Shown: positions 19,832-29,279, counted from the first letter of the stretch. The stretch is DNA of 64,000 nucleotides from Peredibacter starrii (GCF_034259205.1 NZ_CP139487.1:124001-188000), one strand, 5' to 3'. Notes: generated from the letters alone by a model not told the origin. Numbers and translations: made by a program.

Positions 19832-20220
19832 TGGCTACGAATATCCCTGCAAATTTGAAATACACAAAAGAACACGAGTGGGCACTTGTTGAAGGTGACA
19901 CAGTAACTGTTGGTATTACTGATTTCGCTCAGTCAGCTCTTGGTGACATCGTTTTCCTTGAAGTTCCAGCAGTTGGAACTGATCTCAAAATCGGATCTAC
20001 TTTTGGTGTTGTTGAATCAATCAAATCAGTGAGTGATCTTTACGCTCCAATCACTGGTGAAGTTGTAGGTAAAAACACTGATCTAGAAGGCTCTCCTGAG
20101 AAAATCAACGAAGACGCTTACGGATCGTGGCTTATCAAAGTCAAGGTTAAAGACGCTTCTGAACTGAACAATTTGCTAACAGCAGAGCAGTATCAAGAGT
20201 TTTGTAACAGCTCTCATTAA
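19831..20220 (+). CDS. gcvH: Glycine cleavage system H protein
   Basis: GcvH is the lipoylated shuttle of the glycine cleavage system. The protein has 129 residues; the lipoyl attachment lysine is in VESIKSVSDLYAP. KYTKEHEWA and the C-terminal GSWLIKVK block are typical. The glycine decarboxylase gene gcvP does not follow, so it must be elsewhere. Confidence 0.98.
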   Translation: MATNIPANLKYTKEHEWALVEGDTVTVGITDFAQSALGDIVFLEVPAVGTDLKIGSTFGVVESIKSVSDLYAPITGEVVGKNTDLEGSPEKINEDAYGSWLIKVKVKDASELNNLLTAEQYQEFCNSSH

Positions 20221-20233
20221 TTTTTTTAAATTT

Positions 20234-20271
20234 TTAGGTGTCACTTTTTCGAGACAAATCGTGACACCTAA
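20234..20271. repeat. Perfect 11-bp inverted repeat after gcvH
   Basis: TTAGGTGTCAC (20234-20244) and GTGACACCTAA (20261-20271) are exact inverted copies with a 16-base spacer. There is no T tract on either strand, so it is not a standard terminator. It could be a Rho-linked end structure of the folD-gcvTH transcript or a protein-binding site for the following gene. Confidence 0.6.
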
Positions 20272-20437
20272 TGCAAAAATTCCCATTTTTGTTTGGCCTT
20301 CCTCAAATCTACTCACAAAAGAAATTTCCATTCTAAAATTTTTCCTCGAAGGGTAAATCAGTCTTTACGAATCAGATGGGTTTATAGATACTCACGCTTC
20401 TGTAAAACACATATTCAGTTGTTAAGGATATTTTTTA

Positions 20438-20716
20438 ATGGAATCGATTCAGCTCTTAAATACGGCCATTATTAAAAGCAAAGAGAAGAAAGTTAATCAA
20501 TCATTCGAAGAAAGACTTAATCAAGTTTGTAATTCTCCAGTGATCGAGATCCTTAACAAATGCATCACTCAGTACGCTGAAACTCAGAAAATTTCTCGCG
20601 ATCAAGCGGCACTACAAGTTGTAGAGGCCATCCGTGAATTAGATTCAATTTGGTCTGATTACGTGGTTATGGAAGGTATTGATCGTCTTAAAAACTTACT
20701 TAGAAATACTCACTAG
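20438..20716 (+). CDS. Protein of unknown function, 92 residues
   Basis: This small, charged, mostly helical protein has no signal peptide and no motif I recognise. An AAGGA 10 bases upstream of the ATG supports the start. The single cysteines in LNQVCNSP and LNKCITQ are the only notable residues. The stop region overlaps the convergent TonB-like gene by four bases. Confidence 0.7.
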   Translation: MESIQLLNTAIIKSKEKKVNQSFEERLNQVCNSPVIEILNKCITQYAETQKISRDQAALQVVEAIRELDSIWSDYVVMEGIDRLKNLLRNTH

Positions 20717-21639
20717 CCTTTAACGACAAAACCCCATTCAATGACCGCCTTGCCATTTACAAGAAGATCTTGTGGCGGATTCGGGAAAGGTCCCGCTTGA
20801 TTAAAAGATTCAATGGCGGCGTCATCCAGTTCTTTTACACCTGAAGCACCAAGTATCTTCACATTTACGATTTCACCTTTTGCATTCAAGGTGATTTGAA
20901 GAGATGTAATGTAGTCCTCTGAGGCCAGAGATCTACCTGAGCGGAAGATATTATTCGCCTTCTCCGCAATACTTTTGCCCCAGAATTGTTCTAGCTTCTG
21001 GCGAATGCGGTGGAAGAATCCATAGAATTTATATTCAGTGGTATTGAGATGAGTAAAGTCACCCAGACCAACTTCTTGGACGTAATCATTGGTCGCTGAG
21101 AAACCAACCGTTGAAGCATCACCACTTTTCATTCCAGCTTTTGATTCACTGGCCGGCGCTCGCTTAATTTCCTGAAGTGGTTCCGCCATACCTAGACCTA
21201 GATCAGAAAGCTTCACATCTTTGCGAGGTTTAGTATTGGCCTGTTTATTAACTTCCGGAGTTTTCTCTGCGGCACGAGTAACCTTTGAATCACCTAGTCC
21301 CGTGTTCTTAAAAATATCAACCTTCTTAGCGATCGTCTGACGATCAAAGGTTCTATCTTTGTCACTTAGGAAGGCCGAGTCTTTGGGCCTCTTGTTATTG
21401 GCCGAATCTTCTGATTGAACGATTTGTTTTTTCTGAACGAGCTTTGAGGCCTGAGGAACAGCCGTTGCTGGAGCGGCGGTTTCAGGTAGGAAAGTGAGTT
21501 TGATAACTTCCGGTTCAGGCTTGAAAGTGACCTTAGCAAAATCATCTCTAAACTTGATCAACATAAACGCCAAGTGGAGAAACAATACTCCACTGAAGAG
21601 ATAAAAGAATGTGCGTTGTTGCTTAGAGAGGGAATGCAT
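20713..21639 (-). CDS. TonB-family energy-transducer protein
   Basis: The 308-residue product has one N-terminal membrane helix (about residues 11-26), a long Lys/Pro/Ala-rich periplasmic stretch with little order, and a C-terminal TonB-like domain (SLQITLNAKGEIVNVKILGASGVKELDDAAIESFNQAGPFPNPP). It probably transmits force or spans the periplasm; the outer-membrane partner is unknown. A GGAGG ribosome binding site supports the start. It is 47 bases downstream of the class A penicillin-binding protein gene, so a role in envelope maintenance is possible. Confidence 0.85.
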   Translation of the reverse strand: MHSLSKQQRTFFYLFSGVLFLHLAFMLIKFRDDFAKVTFKPEPEVIKLTFLPETAAPATAVPQASKLVQKKQIVQSEDSANNKRPKDSAFLSDKDRTFDRQTIAKKVDIFKNTGLGDSKVTRAAEKTPEVNKQANTKPRKDVKLSDLGLGMAEPLQEIKRAPASESKAGMKSGDASTVGFSATNDYVQEVGLGDFTHLNTTEYKFYGFFHRIRQKLEQFWGKSIAEKANNIFRSGRSLASEDYITSLQITLNAKGEIVNVKILGASGVKELDDAAIESFNQAGPFPNPPQDLLVNGKAVIEWGFVVKG

Positions 21640-21686
21640 CTAGGACCTCCGTAGAAGTCCTATCGGCATAAAGAATCAAAATATTA

Positions 21687-24422
21687 TTATTGGTTTTCCC
21701 AGAATCCTTCATCATCAATACTCGATGGCTTACCACCGGTAGATTGAGAATTTGGATCGAATACCTGAGTATCAGAGTTTGGATCAAAGCCAGTTACGAA
21801 GGATTCCAAAAAGCCATCTGTAGAGCCTGGAGGGAGCACTTTACCAGTCTGTTTATTCACCAGCATGCTAGTGATTCCATCCGGAACCGGGAAATCAGGA
21901 GCACCGTATTTCGGCATTGCAGATGACATATAATCAATGAAGATTGGAAGTGCCGCACGTGTTCCGGTTTCACCATAACCAAGAGGACGGTTGTCATCGA
22001 ACCCGGCCCAAGTTCCTACTGCTAGCGTATCCGAGAAGCCCACGAAGAGTGCATCCACGTAATTGTTAGTTGTTCCTGTTTTACCACCGACATTGTAACC
22101 CAAAGCTTTACCGGCAGTTGCCGCAGTTCCGTAGGTCGCAACACCACGAAGAAGATTCGTCATCACAAAGGCCAGACGAGGATCATAAACTTGCACTGAA
22201 CTTAAGTTCTGCTGGAATGGATTACCCTGAGGAAGGGCCGGAGCTGTTTCACCTTCAGCAACTTCTGGAGCTGGTTCTACTTTTGGTTTCTCAGTCTCAG
22301 GTGGCCAGGCCGCATCTGCTGGAGGGATTGGATATGATTTACCAGTACGATCTTTAATCGAAGTAATGTGACGAAGACGAACCGCCTTACCACCATTCGG
22401 GAAGACCGCATAACCTTTAGTAAGTTCCGCCAAGCTAATACCGAAAGAACCAAGTGATAAGCTCATGTCCTTTGGAATCTGTGCTTGGATATGGAAGCGA
22501 TTCACAAACTCATGAATCTTATTCACACCCAGGTCTTGAACCAGACGAACAGTTGGAATGTTACGACTTACTTCCAGAGCGTTTCTGAAAGTCATTGGGC
22601 CTTTAAACTCTCCATCGTAGTTTCGAGGTTTCCAACTTAAAGAATCATCCACACCACCAAGGGCCTGCGGAGAATCCATGAGAATCGAAGAAGGATTGTA
22701 ACCATTCTCTAAACCCGCGGCATAGATGAAAGGCTTGAAGGCCGATCCAGGCTGACGAGAGGATTGGATTACGCGGTTAAATTGAGATTTTTTAAAATCA
22801 ACACCACCAACCAGAGTTACGATTTCACCGGTGTGAGTGTTAAGAGCAATGAGAGCACCTTCCACTTCTGGATCTTGATCGAGCGAAGCACGAATGAATT
22901 TTTGTTTTGCTAATAGAGCACGAAGAGCAGGATCTTTAAACTTCTTGAAGAAGTCTGCGCTGATCAATTGATCAGAAGAAACCGACTTATCCACGATATT
23001 CACCAGAACAACTGCACCACGTTTTAAGATCTTCGATGGAGTTTTTTGAGGCTGGAACCAATGAGGCTCTTCACCAAATTTTCTTTCATGGGCCCATTCA
23101 AAACCAGACTCAGGAATAATGACCTTTGTTCCTGCGATCTCAACCAGAATCGTGCGTTTAGCATCATCAACGGCCAATACCACACCTTGGTAGGCCTTAT
23201 CTAATTGAAGGAACTTTAAGAAGGGATCGTTTTGCGAGTTTCCGATTTCAACCAGGCTCTGGAAACGTTCGTTTAGTTTTCCTTTCTCTTCTTCATAGTA
23301 AGAAAAAGTTTTTTCTAATGAATCATCATCTTCGTGAAACTCGAAAATGTTTTTACCGGCCGTGGTGTAAGTGAAGAAACTTGATTGCTCACGAAGAATA
23401 CTTTTTCTTTGATCAACCAGGAAGGCCTTAATTTCTTCATCGCTTGTTAGTTGCTTAATCGCGCCTTTGAAACCTTGGCGCTTATCAAGTTCTTTGACGC
23501 GATCACGTACTGCTTTCTCGGCCTTGGATTGGAGTGACCAATCAAGAGTCGTAACAACTTTAAAGCCGTTAGTCAGGAACTCTTCAGTTCCGACCGATTT
23601 CATAACTTCCTGGCGAATCCAGTCAGTGAAGTGTCCACCCTTCACATCGTTAGTGCGACGGATGCGCATCTTGATATCTTCTTTCAGAGCAGCTTGATAT
23701 TCTTCTTCAGTAATTTTCTTCGTCTCATACATACGCTTTAAAACGTAGTTCTGACGAACCTTAGCGTACTGCGGATTAACATATGGTGAGTAACGTCCTG
23801 GGGCCACCAGAAGACCGGCCACAAGGGCCGCTTCGGCCGGAGTTGCTTGGTTAAGATCTTTATCAAAGTAACCTTTGAAAGCGGCCTTAACACCGTAGTA
23901 ACCACCACCAAGATAAACTTGGTTTAAGTATAAGAAGAGAATTTCATCTTTTGAAAATTTCTGTTCAATTTTGCGGGCAAGAAGGAGATCTTTAACTTTT
24001 CTCGAGATGGTACGTTCTTTAGTAAGGAGGAATGACTTCGCCACCTGCTGAGTAATCGTCGATCCACCTTGCACCAGACGACCTTCTTTCATGTTCACGA
24101 TGAAAGCACGCACGATACCGTAATAATCGATACCTTCATGGTTATAGAAGTTATCATCCTCGGCAGCGAGGAAGGCGCCTACGACACGCTTAGGAATCTT
24201 ATCAAAGGCAACCACTTCACGGGTCTCAGTCCCGATGTCCAAAAGCACTTCGCCATCTTTTGAATAAATGCGCGAGTTCATCGGAGGGTTATAATCTTTC
24301 AATGAATTAATCTGTGGAAGATCCATCGATATATAGAAGAAGAGTCCTACAACTGAGAAGACTCCAAATAGACACATAATCGCAAGGACTGCGAGGGTTT
24401 TTACCAGACGTTTCAAGGACAT
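21687..24422 (-). CDS. mrcA: Class A penicillin-binding protein (PBP1A type)
   Basis: This bifunctional peptidoglycan glycosyltransferase/transpeptidase has 911 residues. It has an N-terminal membrane helix (about 8-31), a GT51 domain with EDDNFYNHEGID, QGGSTITQQVAKSFLL and LNQVYLGGGYYGV, an OB-like insert, and a transpeptidase domain with SAFK (in SRQPGSAFKPF), SRN and KTGTTNNYVDALF. The C terminus is an acidic, disordered tail. The ATG at 24422 touches the AGAGGA ribosome binding site; a TTG two codons later is better spaced. Confidence 0.96.
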   Translation of the reverse strand: MSLKRLVKTLAVLAIMCLFGVFSVVGLFFYISMDLPQINSLKDYNPPMNSRIYSKDGEVLLDIGTETREVVAFDKIPKRVVGAFLAAEDDNFYNHEGIDYYGIVRAFIVNMKEGRLVQGGSTITQQVAKSFLLTKERTISRKVKDLLLARKIEQKFSKDEILFLYLNQVYLGGGYYGVKAAFKGYFDKDLNQATPAEAALVAGLLVAPGRYSPYVNPQYAKVRQNYVLKRMYETKKITEEEYQAALKEDIKMRIRRTNDVKGGHFTDWIRQEVMKSVGTEEFLTNGFKVVTTLDWSLQSKAEKAVRDRVKELDKRQGFKGAIKQLTSDEEIKAFLVDQRKSILREQSSFFTYTTAGKNIFEFHEDDDSLEKTFSYYEEEKGKLNERFQSLVEIGNSQNDPFLKFLQLDKAYQGVVLAVDDAKRTILVEIAGTKVIIPESGFEWAHERKFGEEPHWFQPQKTPSKILKRGAVVLVNIVDKSVSSDQLISADFFKKFKDPALRALLAKQKFIRASLDQDPEVEGALIALNTHTGEIVTLVGGVDFKKSQFNRVIQSSRQPGSAFKPFIYAAGLENGYNPSSILMDSPQALGGVDDSLSWKPRNYDGEFKGPMTFRNALEVSRNIPTVRLVQDLGVNKIHEFVNRFHIQAQIPKDMSLSLGSFGISLAELTKGYAVFPNGGKAVRLRHITSIKDRTGKSYPIPPADAAWPPETEKPKVEPAPEVAEGETAPALPQGNPFQQNLSSVQVYDPRLAFVMTNLLRGVATYGTAATAGKALGYNVGGKTGTTNNYVDALFVGFSDTLAVGTWAGFDDNRPLGYGETGTRAALPIFIDYMSSAMPKYGAPDFPVPDGITSMLVNKQTGKVLPPGSTDGFLESFVTGFDPNSDTQVFDPNSQSTGGKPSSIDDEGFWENQ

Positions 24423-24478
24423 TCCTCTGTGAGATAAGTTCTTACTTATTTTAAGGGAAAATGGATTTAATGAAAGAA

Positions 24479-24703
24479 TTACTCTTTATATTCTAATTCT
24501 TTGAGACTATCGCTCAGGATTTTAATTTTCTTCTCGGCATTTTCCAGGGTCGAACGACATTTACGATAAAGCTCGATTCCTTGTTCAAAACGTTTCAAGC
24601 TTTGATCTAGGTTCACATCTCCCGACTCTAATTCTCGGACAATCTTCTCAAGCTCTTTTAAAGAGGTCTCAAAGTCCAAAGTGGTGCTGTTTTTGGTTTC
24701 CAT
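24479..24703 (-). CDS. xseB: Exodeoxyribonuclease VII small subunit
   Basis: XseB is the small helical subunit that binds the XseA nuclease in many copies. The product has 74 residues from the ATG at 24703 (AGGA 7 bases upstream); a GTG at 24730 would add nine residues. The signature FETSLKELEKIVRELESGD followed by LDQSLKRFEQGIELYRKC is clear. xseA is not adjacent. Confidence 0.93.
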   Translation of the reverse strand: METKNSTTLDFETSLKELEKIVRELESGDVNLDQSLKRFEQGIELYRKCRSTLENAEKKIKILSDSLKELEYKE

Positions 24704-24822
24704 TCCATGATCCTGTTGTCGTTTTGACACTTACATTGGCCTTCATCTTCTCATGAAGAGACGAACTTCGACAAGTTTCCGCGATGTTAGAACGTGCGGA
24801 CTAAATTGCCTATGCTAGGTTT

Positions 24823-24838
24823 CTGGCACATAGGTTGC
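24823..24838 (+). promoter_or_regulatory. Sigma-54 promoter of the flagellar cluster
   Basis: TGGCAC (24823-24828), five bases, then TTGCT (24834-24838) match the sigma-54 -24/-12 consensus TGGCAC-N5-TTGCW exactly. Transcription would start near 24850, about 45 bases before flgF. An upstream bound activator is expected; the 24730-24822 stretch is the place to look. Confidence 0.85.
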
Positions 24839-24894
24839 TAAAATTTGCCTACGAGGGCATTTTTCGCCCACTCCATCAGGATAAAGGAGTCTGA

Positions 24895-25737
24895 TTGAAA
24901 AATATTTGGGTGCCGTTATCAGGGCAAGTGGCCCAACAGCGCAAAGTTGAAACGATTGCTAACAATGTGGCGAACGCTAACACTGTTGGCTTTAAGAAAG
25001 ATCAACTTGTCTTTAAAGAACATCTCACTGCACTCACTCAGGGTGTGGAAGATATCGACATTCCTCGCAAAGAATTTTCTCCTGCGGATTTCTATCACAC
25101 TCAAGGTGTTGAGAACGCCATGGTGGCAGTTGATGGAAGTTTCACTATTTTTGAACAAGGTCAATTAACTCCAACCAGTAACCCGCTCGATGTGGGTCTA
25201 CAAGGTGATGGATTTCTAGAAGTTCTGACTCCCACTGGTGTGCGTTTCACTCGTAAAGGAAACCTCTCATTAAGTCGTGAAGGTGAATTGGTAACAGATC
25301 AGGGCTTTAAGGTTTTGAGCTCTCTTAACGTTTCTAATGAGGCCCTTCGTGAACCGGCAGCGGCGGAAAGCTTTCCTAAACCGGAAGATCGCATTCTACG
25401 TGTTCCAACCAACATGAAACTCACAATCAATCAAGACGGTGAAGTTCTAACTCGTGATGGTGTGGTGGGAAAACTCTCGGTTGTAGAATTCCAGGACAAG
25501 CACGCACTTCGTAAAGAAGGTAACTCTCTTTACATCACTCCGGATGAAACAAACATTAATAGAACCAATATAAAAACCACCGTGAACCAAGGTTTCCTGG
25601 AAGGGTCTAACGTGAATGCCATCGAAGAAATGTCGGAGCTGATTAAAGCTCACCGTCACTTTGAGTCCATTCAGAAGGCCATCAATACTTACGACAGTAT
25701 TTCAGGGAAAGCGGCCAACGACATTGGTAAATTTTAA
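24895..25737 (+). CDS. flgF: Flagellar basal-body rod protein FlgF
   Basis: FlgF is a proximal rod protein. The product has 280 residues and starts at TTG with AAAGGAG seven bases ahead. The N-terminal rod motif (NNVANANTVGFKKDQLVFKEHL) and the C-terminal helix (SNVNAIEEMSELIKAHRHFE) that pack in the rod core are present. It is the first gene behind the sigma-54 promoter and 15 bases ahead of flgG. Confidence 0.93.
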   Translation: MKNIWVPLSGQVAQQRKVETIANNVANANTVGFKKDQLVFKEHLTALTQGVEDIDIPRKEFSPADFYHTQGVENAMVAVDGSFTIFEQGQLTPTSNPLDVGLQGDGFLEVLTPTGVRFTRKGNLSLSREGELVTDQGFKVLSSLNVSNEALREPAAAESFPKPEDRILRVPTNMKLTINQDGEVLTRDGVVGKLSVVEFQDKHALRKEGNSLYITPDETNINRTNIKTTVNQGFLEGSNVNAIEEMSELIKAHRHFESIQKAINTYDSISGKAANDIGKF

Positions 25738-25752
25738 TAGGAGAGATCATAT

Positions 25753-26538
25753 ATGATTCGCGCACTCCACACATCAGCAACTGGAATGGCAGCTCAGGAA
25801 TCAAACGTTAACACGATTTCTAACAACATCGCGAACGTTAACACGACTGGCTTTAAGAAGGCCCGTACGGAATTTGATGATCTTCTGTATGAAACTGTTC
25901 AAGAAGCAGGGGCGAAGTCTTCTGGTAATACTGAATACAATGTGGGTCACCAGGTTGGTTCAGGTGCACGCGTTTCGGCCACTCGTAAAATTCATTCGCA
26001 AGGTTCACCTCAAATGACCAACAACCCTTATGATCTTATGATCAATGGTGAAGGGTTTATGGGTGTAGTCGCTCCAAACGGCGAACTAAAATACACTCGT
26101 GACGGCTCATTTAACGTCGATGCTCAGGGTAATCTCGTGACTCGCGCGGGCCACCGTGTGTTCCCGGGAATTGTTGTTCCACCAAACATCATGCGTATCA
26201 ATATTGCAGAGAACGGCACTGTAGAGGCCTTCACTCGTGATTCAGTTGAGCCGATTAATCTTGGGCAAGTTCCAGTTTTCACATTCGTGAACCCGACTGG
26301 TCTTCGCTCTGATGGTGGAAACCTTTTAGCTGCTACTGCAGGTAGTGGTCAGGCGATTCAAAACGTCGCCGGTGAAAATGGTTCCGGCATTCTTATGCAA
26401 GGGGCGATTGAGGCCTCCAACGTAAACGTAATGAATGAAATGACAGATTTGATTAAGGCCCAACGTGCTTATGAGATGAACTCAAAAGTAATGGGTGTAG
26501 CGGATCAGATGCTTCAAACCATCAACAACGTTAGATAA
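25753..26538 (+). CDS. flgG: Flagellar distal rod protein FlgG
   Basis: FlgG forms the distal rod. The product has 261 residues, standard. It has the N-terminal IRALHTSATGMAAQESNVNT and NNIANVNTTGFKKARTEF, and the C-terminal SNVNVMNEMTDLIKAQRAYE motif. Confidence 0.99.
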   Translation: MIRALHTSATGMAAQESNVNTISNNIANVNTTGFKKARTEFDDLLYETVQEAGAKSSGNTEYNVGHQVGSGARVSATRKIHSQGSPQMTNNPYDLMINGEGFMGVVAPNGELKYTRDGSFNVDAQGNLVTRAGHRVFPGIVVPPNIMRINIAENGTVEAFTRDSVEPINLGQVPVFTFVNPTGLRSDGGNLLAATAGSGQAIQNVAGENGSGILMQGAIEASNVNVMNEMTDLIKAQRAYEMNSKVMGVADQMLQTINNVR

Positions 26539-26540
26539 GT

Positions 26541-27416
26541 ATGAAATTAGTTTTAATTCTCGCCTCTCTTCTATTTAGTGGTATCGCTCTCGCTTGTGAG
26601 ATGGCGCTACCTCATCATCTGGTGATCATCGGAGATAACGCTGATCTTCGTTCTGCCATTCATCATCAGAACTGTCCGGAAGAAACTGTGAATGAAATCA
26701 CACAAATTCTGGGTTCAGTAGAAGGGAAAATAACGGCACCTCAATTAGTGACCATGTTCCGAATTAAAAATCAGGACGTGAGAATTGAGCCATCTGTGAT
26801 TCAGATCCAGCAATTTAAACAAATCGTTCGCGATCAATTGATTCTTCCTCCAGGCGTTCAAATGAAATCTTCTGAAGCGATCAATGCCCAGAACTTTATC
26901 GCTCTTGCTCCGGGAGACAGACTTGAGGTTCAGTGTATCGGCTGCTTATATGGAACCGGCCAACCCTTGAACGTGAACCACATGGGTTTTGATGGCAATA
27001 ACCGCACACTTACTGTGCGTGCCGACTTTAAGAAGATGGTTAAGGCCTATCGTTTAACATCTTTTATGCCTGCTTTTGCGGACGTTCCGAAGGACGTGTT
27101 AAAAGAAGAGTATGTAGAGTCTATCCCTCATACTGATCTCATTACTAATCTTGATAATCTGAAATTTTACAAGCTCAACAAACCGGTTAAAACGGGAGAA
27201 CTTCTGAAGATGTCTGACCTTAACGCCATTAATCTCGTGAAGGCCGGTCTTAAAACAGAAGTGGTGATTGAGAACAGTCTTGTAAGAATCAAAACTGATG
27301 GCATCAGCCGCAGTAACGGAACACTTGGCGAAGTTGTAGAAGTGTTTCACCCTCAGAAAAATAAAAAATACCAAGGTAAAGTTGTAGATATTAACAAAGT
27401 ATTAGTGGAACTATGA
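26541..27416 (+). CDS. flgA: Flagellar P-ring assembly chaperone FlgA
   Basis: FlgA is a periplasmic chaperone needed to assemble FlgI into the P ring. The product has 291 residues with an N-terminal signal peptide (MKLVLILASLLFSGIALA) and a C-terminal SAF-like domain (NKPVKTGELLKMSDLNAINLVKAG, then the end with YQGKVVDINKVLVEL). Its stop overlaps the flgH start by four bases (ATGA). Confidence 0.93.
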   Translation: MKLVLILASLLFSGIALACEMALPHHLVIIGDNADLRSAIHHQNCPEETVNEITQILGSVEGKITAPQLVTMFRIKNQDVRIEPSVIQIQQFKQIVRDQLILPPGVQMKSSEAINAQNFIALAPGDRLEVQCIGCLYGTGQPLNVNHMGFDGNNRTLTVRADFKKMVKAYRLTSFMPAFADVPKDVLKEEYVESIPHTDLITNLDNLKFYKLNKPVKTGELLKMSDLNAINLVKAGLKTEVVIENSLVRIKTDGISRSNGTLGEVVEVFHPQKNKKYQGKVVDINKVLVEL

Positions 27417-28168
27417 AAATTATTCTTTTACTCATTCTCTCTACCCTCGTTTCTTGCGCGAATTTCGTGAACAACATTCATCGTCAATTGGACAACGATG
27501 AGAAAGTAGTTAAACGTCAGGAAAAGGCCAAACGTGATCCTTATTACGCTTACCGCGAGAAGGAAAAGTGGCGTACTGACACAGACAAAAGACCAATTAA
27601 AAACCCGGTCACTTATAGCTTAAGTGATGGTGGACCTTCGGGCCGCGTGGCACCTCCGGTGAAGCGTGAATACCGCCCGCAACGTTATAAAGCGAATGAC
27701 TTTGTCGACAATGATGAAGACGGAAGTCTTTGGGCCAATCAAGGTTCAAATGCCTCTCTTTTCACTTATCACAACGATAAGCACACCGGTGATATGGTGA
27801 TCATTAACGTATTAGAAAATTTACGTAATCAGATTTCATCTGAATTAAAGCGCACATTTCCTGACAAGCCTAGAAAAGGAAAGGACGATGGGAAGAAGTC
27901 TGATGCTCCAGCGGCCGCAGCAGCTCCCACAAATCCAGCTGATAACGAGACAGATTTAAAAGTTTACGACAAGATTTCAGGTACTGTGACTGAGGAACTC
28001 AACAAAGATTACATCATCGTGAGTGCCCGCAAAGAAGTCATCTTTAAGAAGGAAAAAAGATCCATCGAAGTCCAAGCTCTTGTCTCAAGAAAAGACATCA
28101 TGGAAAATGATTACGTGAACTCTGACAAGCTTCATGAGTCACGCGTTTACATACTAAGGGACAACTAA
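27413..28168 (+). CDS. flgH: Flagellar L-ring lipoprotein FlgH
   Basis: FlgH forms the outer-membrane L ring. The product has 251 residues with a lipoprotein signal (LSTLVSC, lipobox Cys at about 15). GSLWANQGSNASLFTYHNDKHTGDMVII corresponds to the conserved SLW...LF.D.RA..GDi.tv block. The Ala/Pro/Lys-rich insertion near residues 145-180 is longer than in E. coli. The stop overlaps flgI. Confidence 0.95.
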   Translation: MKIILLLILSTLVSCANFVNNIHRQLDNDEKVVKRQEKAKRDPYYAYREKEKWRTDTDKRPIKNPVTYSLSDGGPSGRVAPPVKREYRPQRYKANDFVDNDEDGSLWANQGSNASLFTYHNDKHTGDMVIINVLENLRNQISSELKRTFPDKPRKGKDDGKKSDAPAAAAAPTNPADNETDLKVYDKISGTVTEELNKDYIIVSARKEVIFKKEKRSIEVQALVSRKDIMENDYVNSDKLHESRVYILRDN

Positions 28169-29169
28169 TGTTAAAGCTTCTTCCTCTCTTGCTTTGTGCT
28201 CTTTCAGTACCGGCAATGGCATCAAGTAGCCGCATTAAAGATCTAGTGACCATCAAAGGTGTCCGTGAAAACGCACTGATTGGTTACGGTCTGGTGATTG
28301 GTCTTAACGGCACTGGTGACGGTGGTGGTGAGATCACGAATACGTCTCTTAAAAAAATGTTCCAGACTCTTGGACTTAATCCTCAGAAAGAAGTCACCAG
28401 TAAAAACGTTGCTGCCGTTATCGTGACTGCAAAGCTTCCGGCCTTTGGTCGTTTGGGTCAACACCTGGACGTGACAGTATCTTCCATCGGCGATGCTTCT
28501 TCACTGGCCGGTGGTACTCTTCTTGTAACTCCACTTAAAGGTGGTGACGGTCAGATCTACGCTGTTGCCAATGGTTCACTTTCAATCGGTGGTCTTGAGA
28601 AAGGTAAAAAGCTCGCGACGACTGCCCGTATTCCTGAAGGTGGAACAATCGAAAAAGAACTCGAAACTTCTTTCAATGATAAAAAGGCCATCCGTATGGC
28701 ACTTCACAACCCGGACTTTACAACTGCTGCCCGAGTTGAAAGAACGATCAACCAGGAGCTAGGTGGTAAATACGCTACAGCTTCAGATGCCACCACAATT
28801 GATGTGATCATCCCGAACTACTACGAAAGAAAAGTGGTTGAACTCATCGCCAATATCGAAAACTTCAAAGTTATCGCGGACGCCCCGGCGAAGATCGTAA
28901 TCAATGAACGTACTGGTACTTTGGTGGCCGGTGGGGACATTGTGCTTAAGCGCTCGGCCATCAGCCATGGTGACCTGGTAGTGGAAGTTAAAGGCGGAGC
29001 TGAAGGCTCAGGTAAGGCCGGATCAATCCAAATGATGGAACAAACGACGACCATTAATGACCTCGTTAAGGCCTTGAATGCACTAGGAACTAAGCCGGAA
29101 GACCTGATCTCAATCTTCCAGGCCCTAAAGCAGAACGGCTCGCTGTTAGCTGAAATCGAACTGATCTAA
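28168..29169 (+). CDS. flgI: Flagellar P-ring protein FlgI
   Basis: FlgI forms the periplasmic P ring around the rod. The product has 333 residues, slightly shorter than E. coli FlgI, with a signal peptide (MLKLLPLLLCALSVPAMA). Conserved blocks are RIKDLVTIKGVRENALIGYG, LNGTGDGG, KNVAAVIVTA, RLGQHLDVTVSSIGDA and ERTGTLVAGGDIV. Confidence 0.98.
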   Translation: MLKLLPLLLCALSVPAMASSSRIKDLVTIKGVRENALIGYGLVIGLNGTGDGGGEITNTSLKKMFQTLGLNPQKEVTSKNVAAVIVTAKLPAFGRLGQHLDVTVSSIGDASSLAGGTLLVTPLKGGDGQIYAVANGSLSIGGLEKGKKLATTARIPEGGTIEKELETSFNDKKAIRMALHNPDFTTAARVERTINQELGGKYATASDATTIDVIIPNYYERKVVELIANIENFKVIADAPAKIVINERTGTLVAGGDIVLKRSAISHGDLVVEVKGGAEGSGKAGSIQMMEQTTTINDLVKALNALGTKPEDLISIFQALKQNGSLLAEIELI

Positions 29170-29193
29170 TCCCGACAGGGAACTATTTTCCTA

Positions 29194-29216
29194 GGGGTGT
29201 TTTTCGCTAACACCCC
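29194..29216 (+). repeat. Stem-loop between flgI and flgJ
   Basis: GGGGTGTT (29194-29201) pairs with AACACCCC (29209-29216) around a seven-base loop. No T tract follows, so termination is not predicted; it may stabilise or trim the long flagellar message. Confidence 0.5.
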
Positions 29217-29279
29217 CCTCTCTAAAAATGCTACACTGTAAGAAGAATCTCATCAGGATGATGAGGTCCGAAAACCAGG

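Noticed and set aside
29194-29216. Terminator between flgI and flgJ
   Set aside because: The stem is stable but no T tract follows on either strand, and the operon continues.
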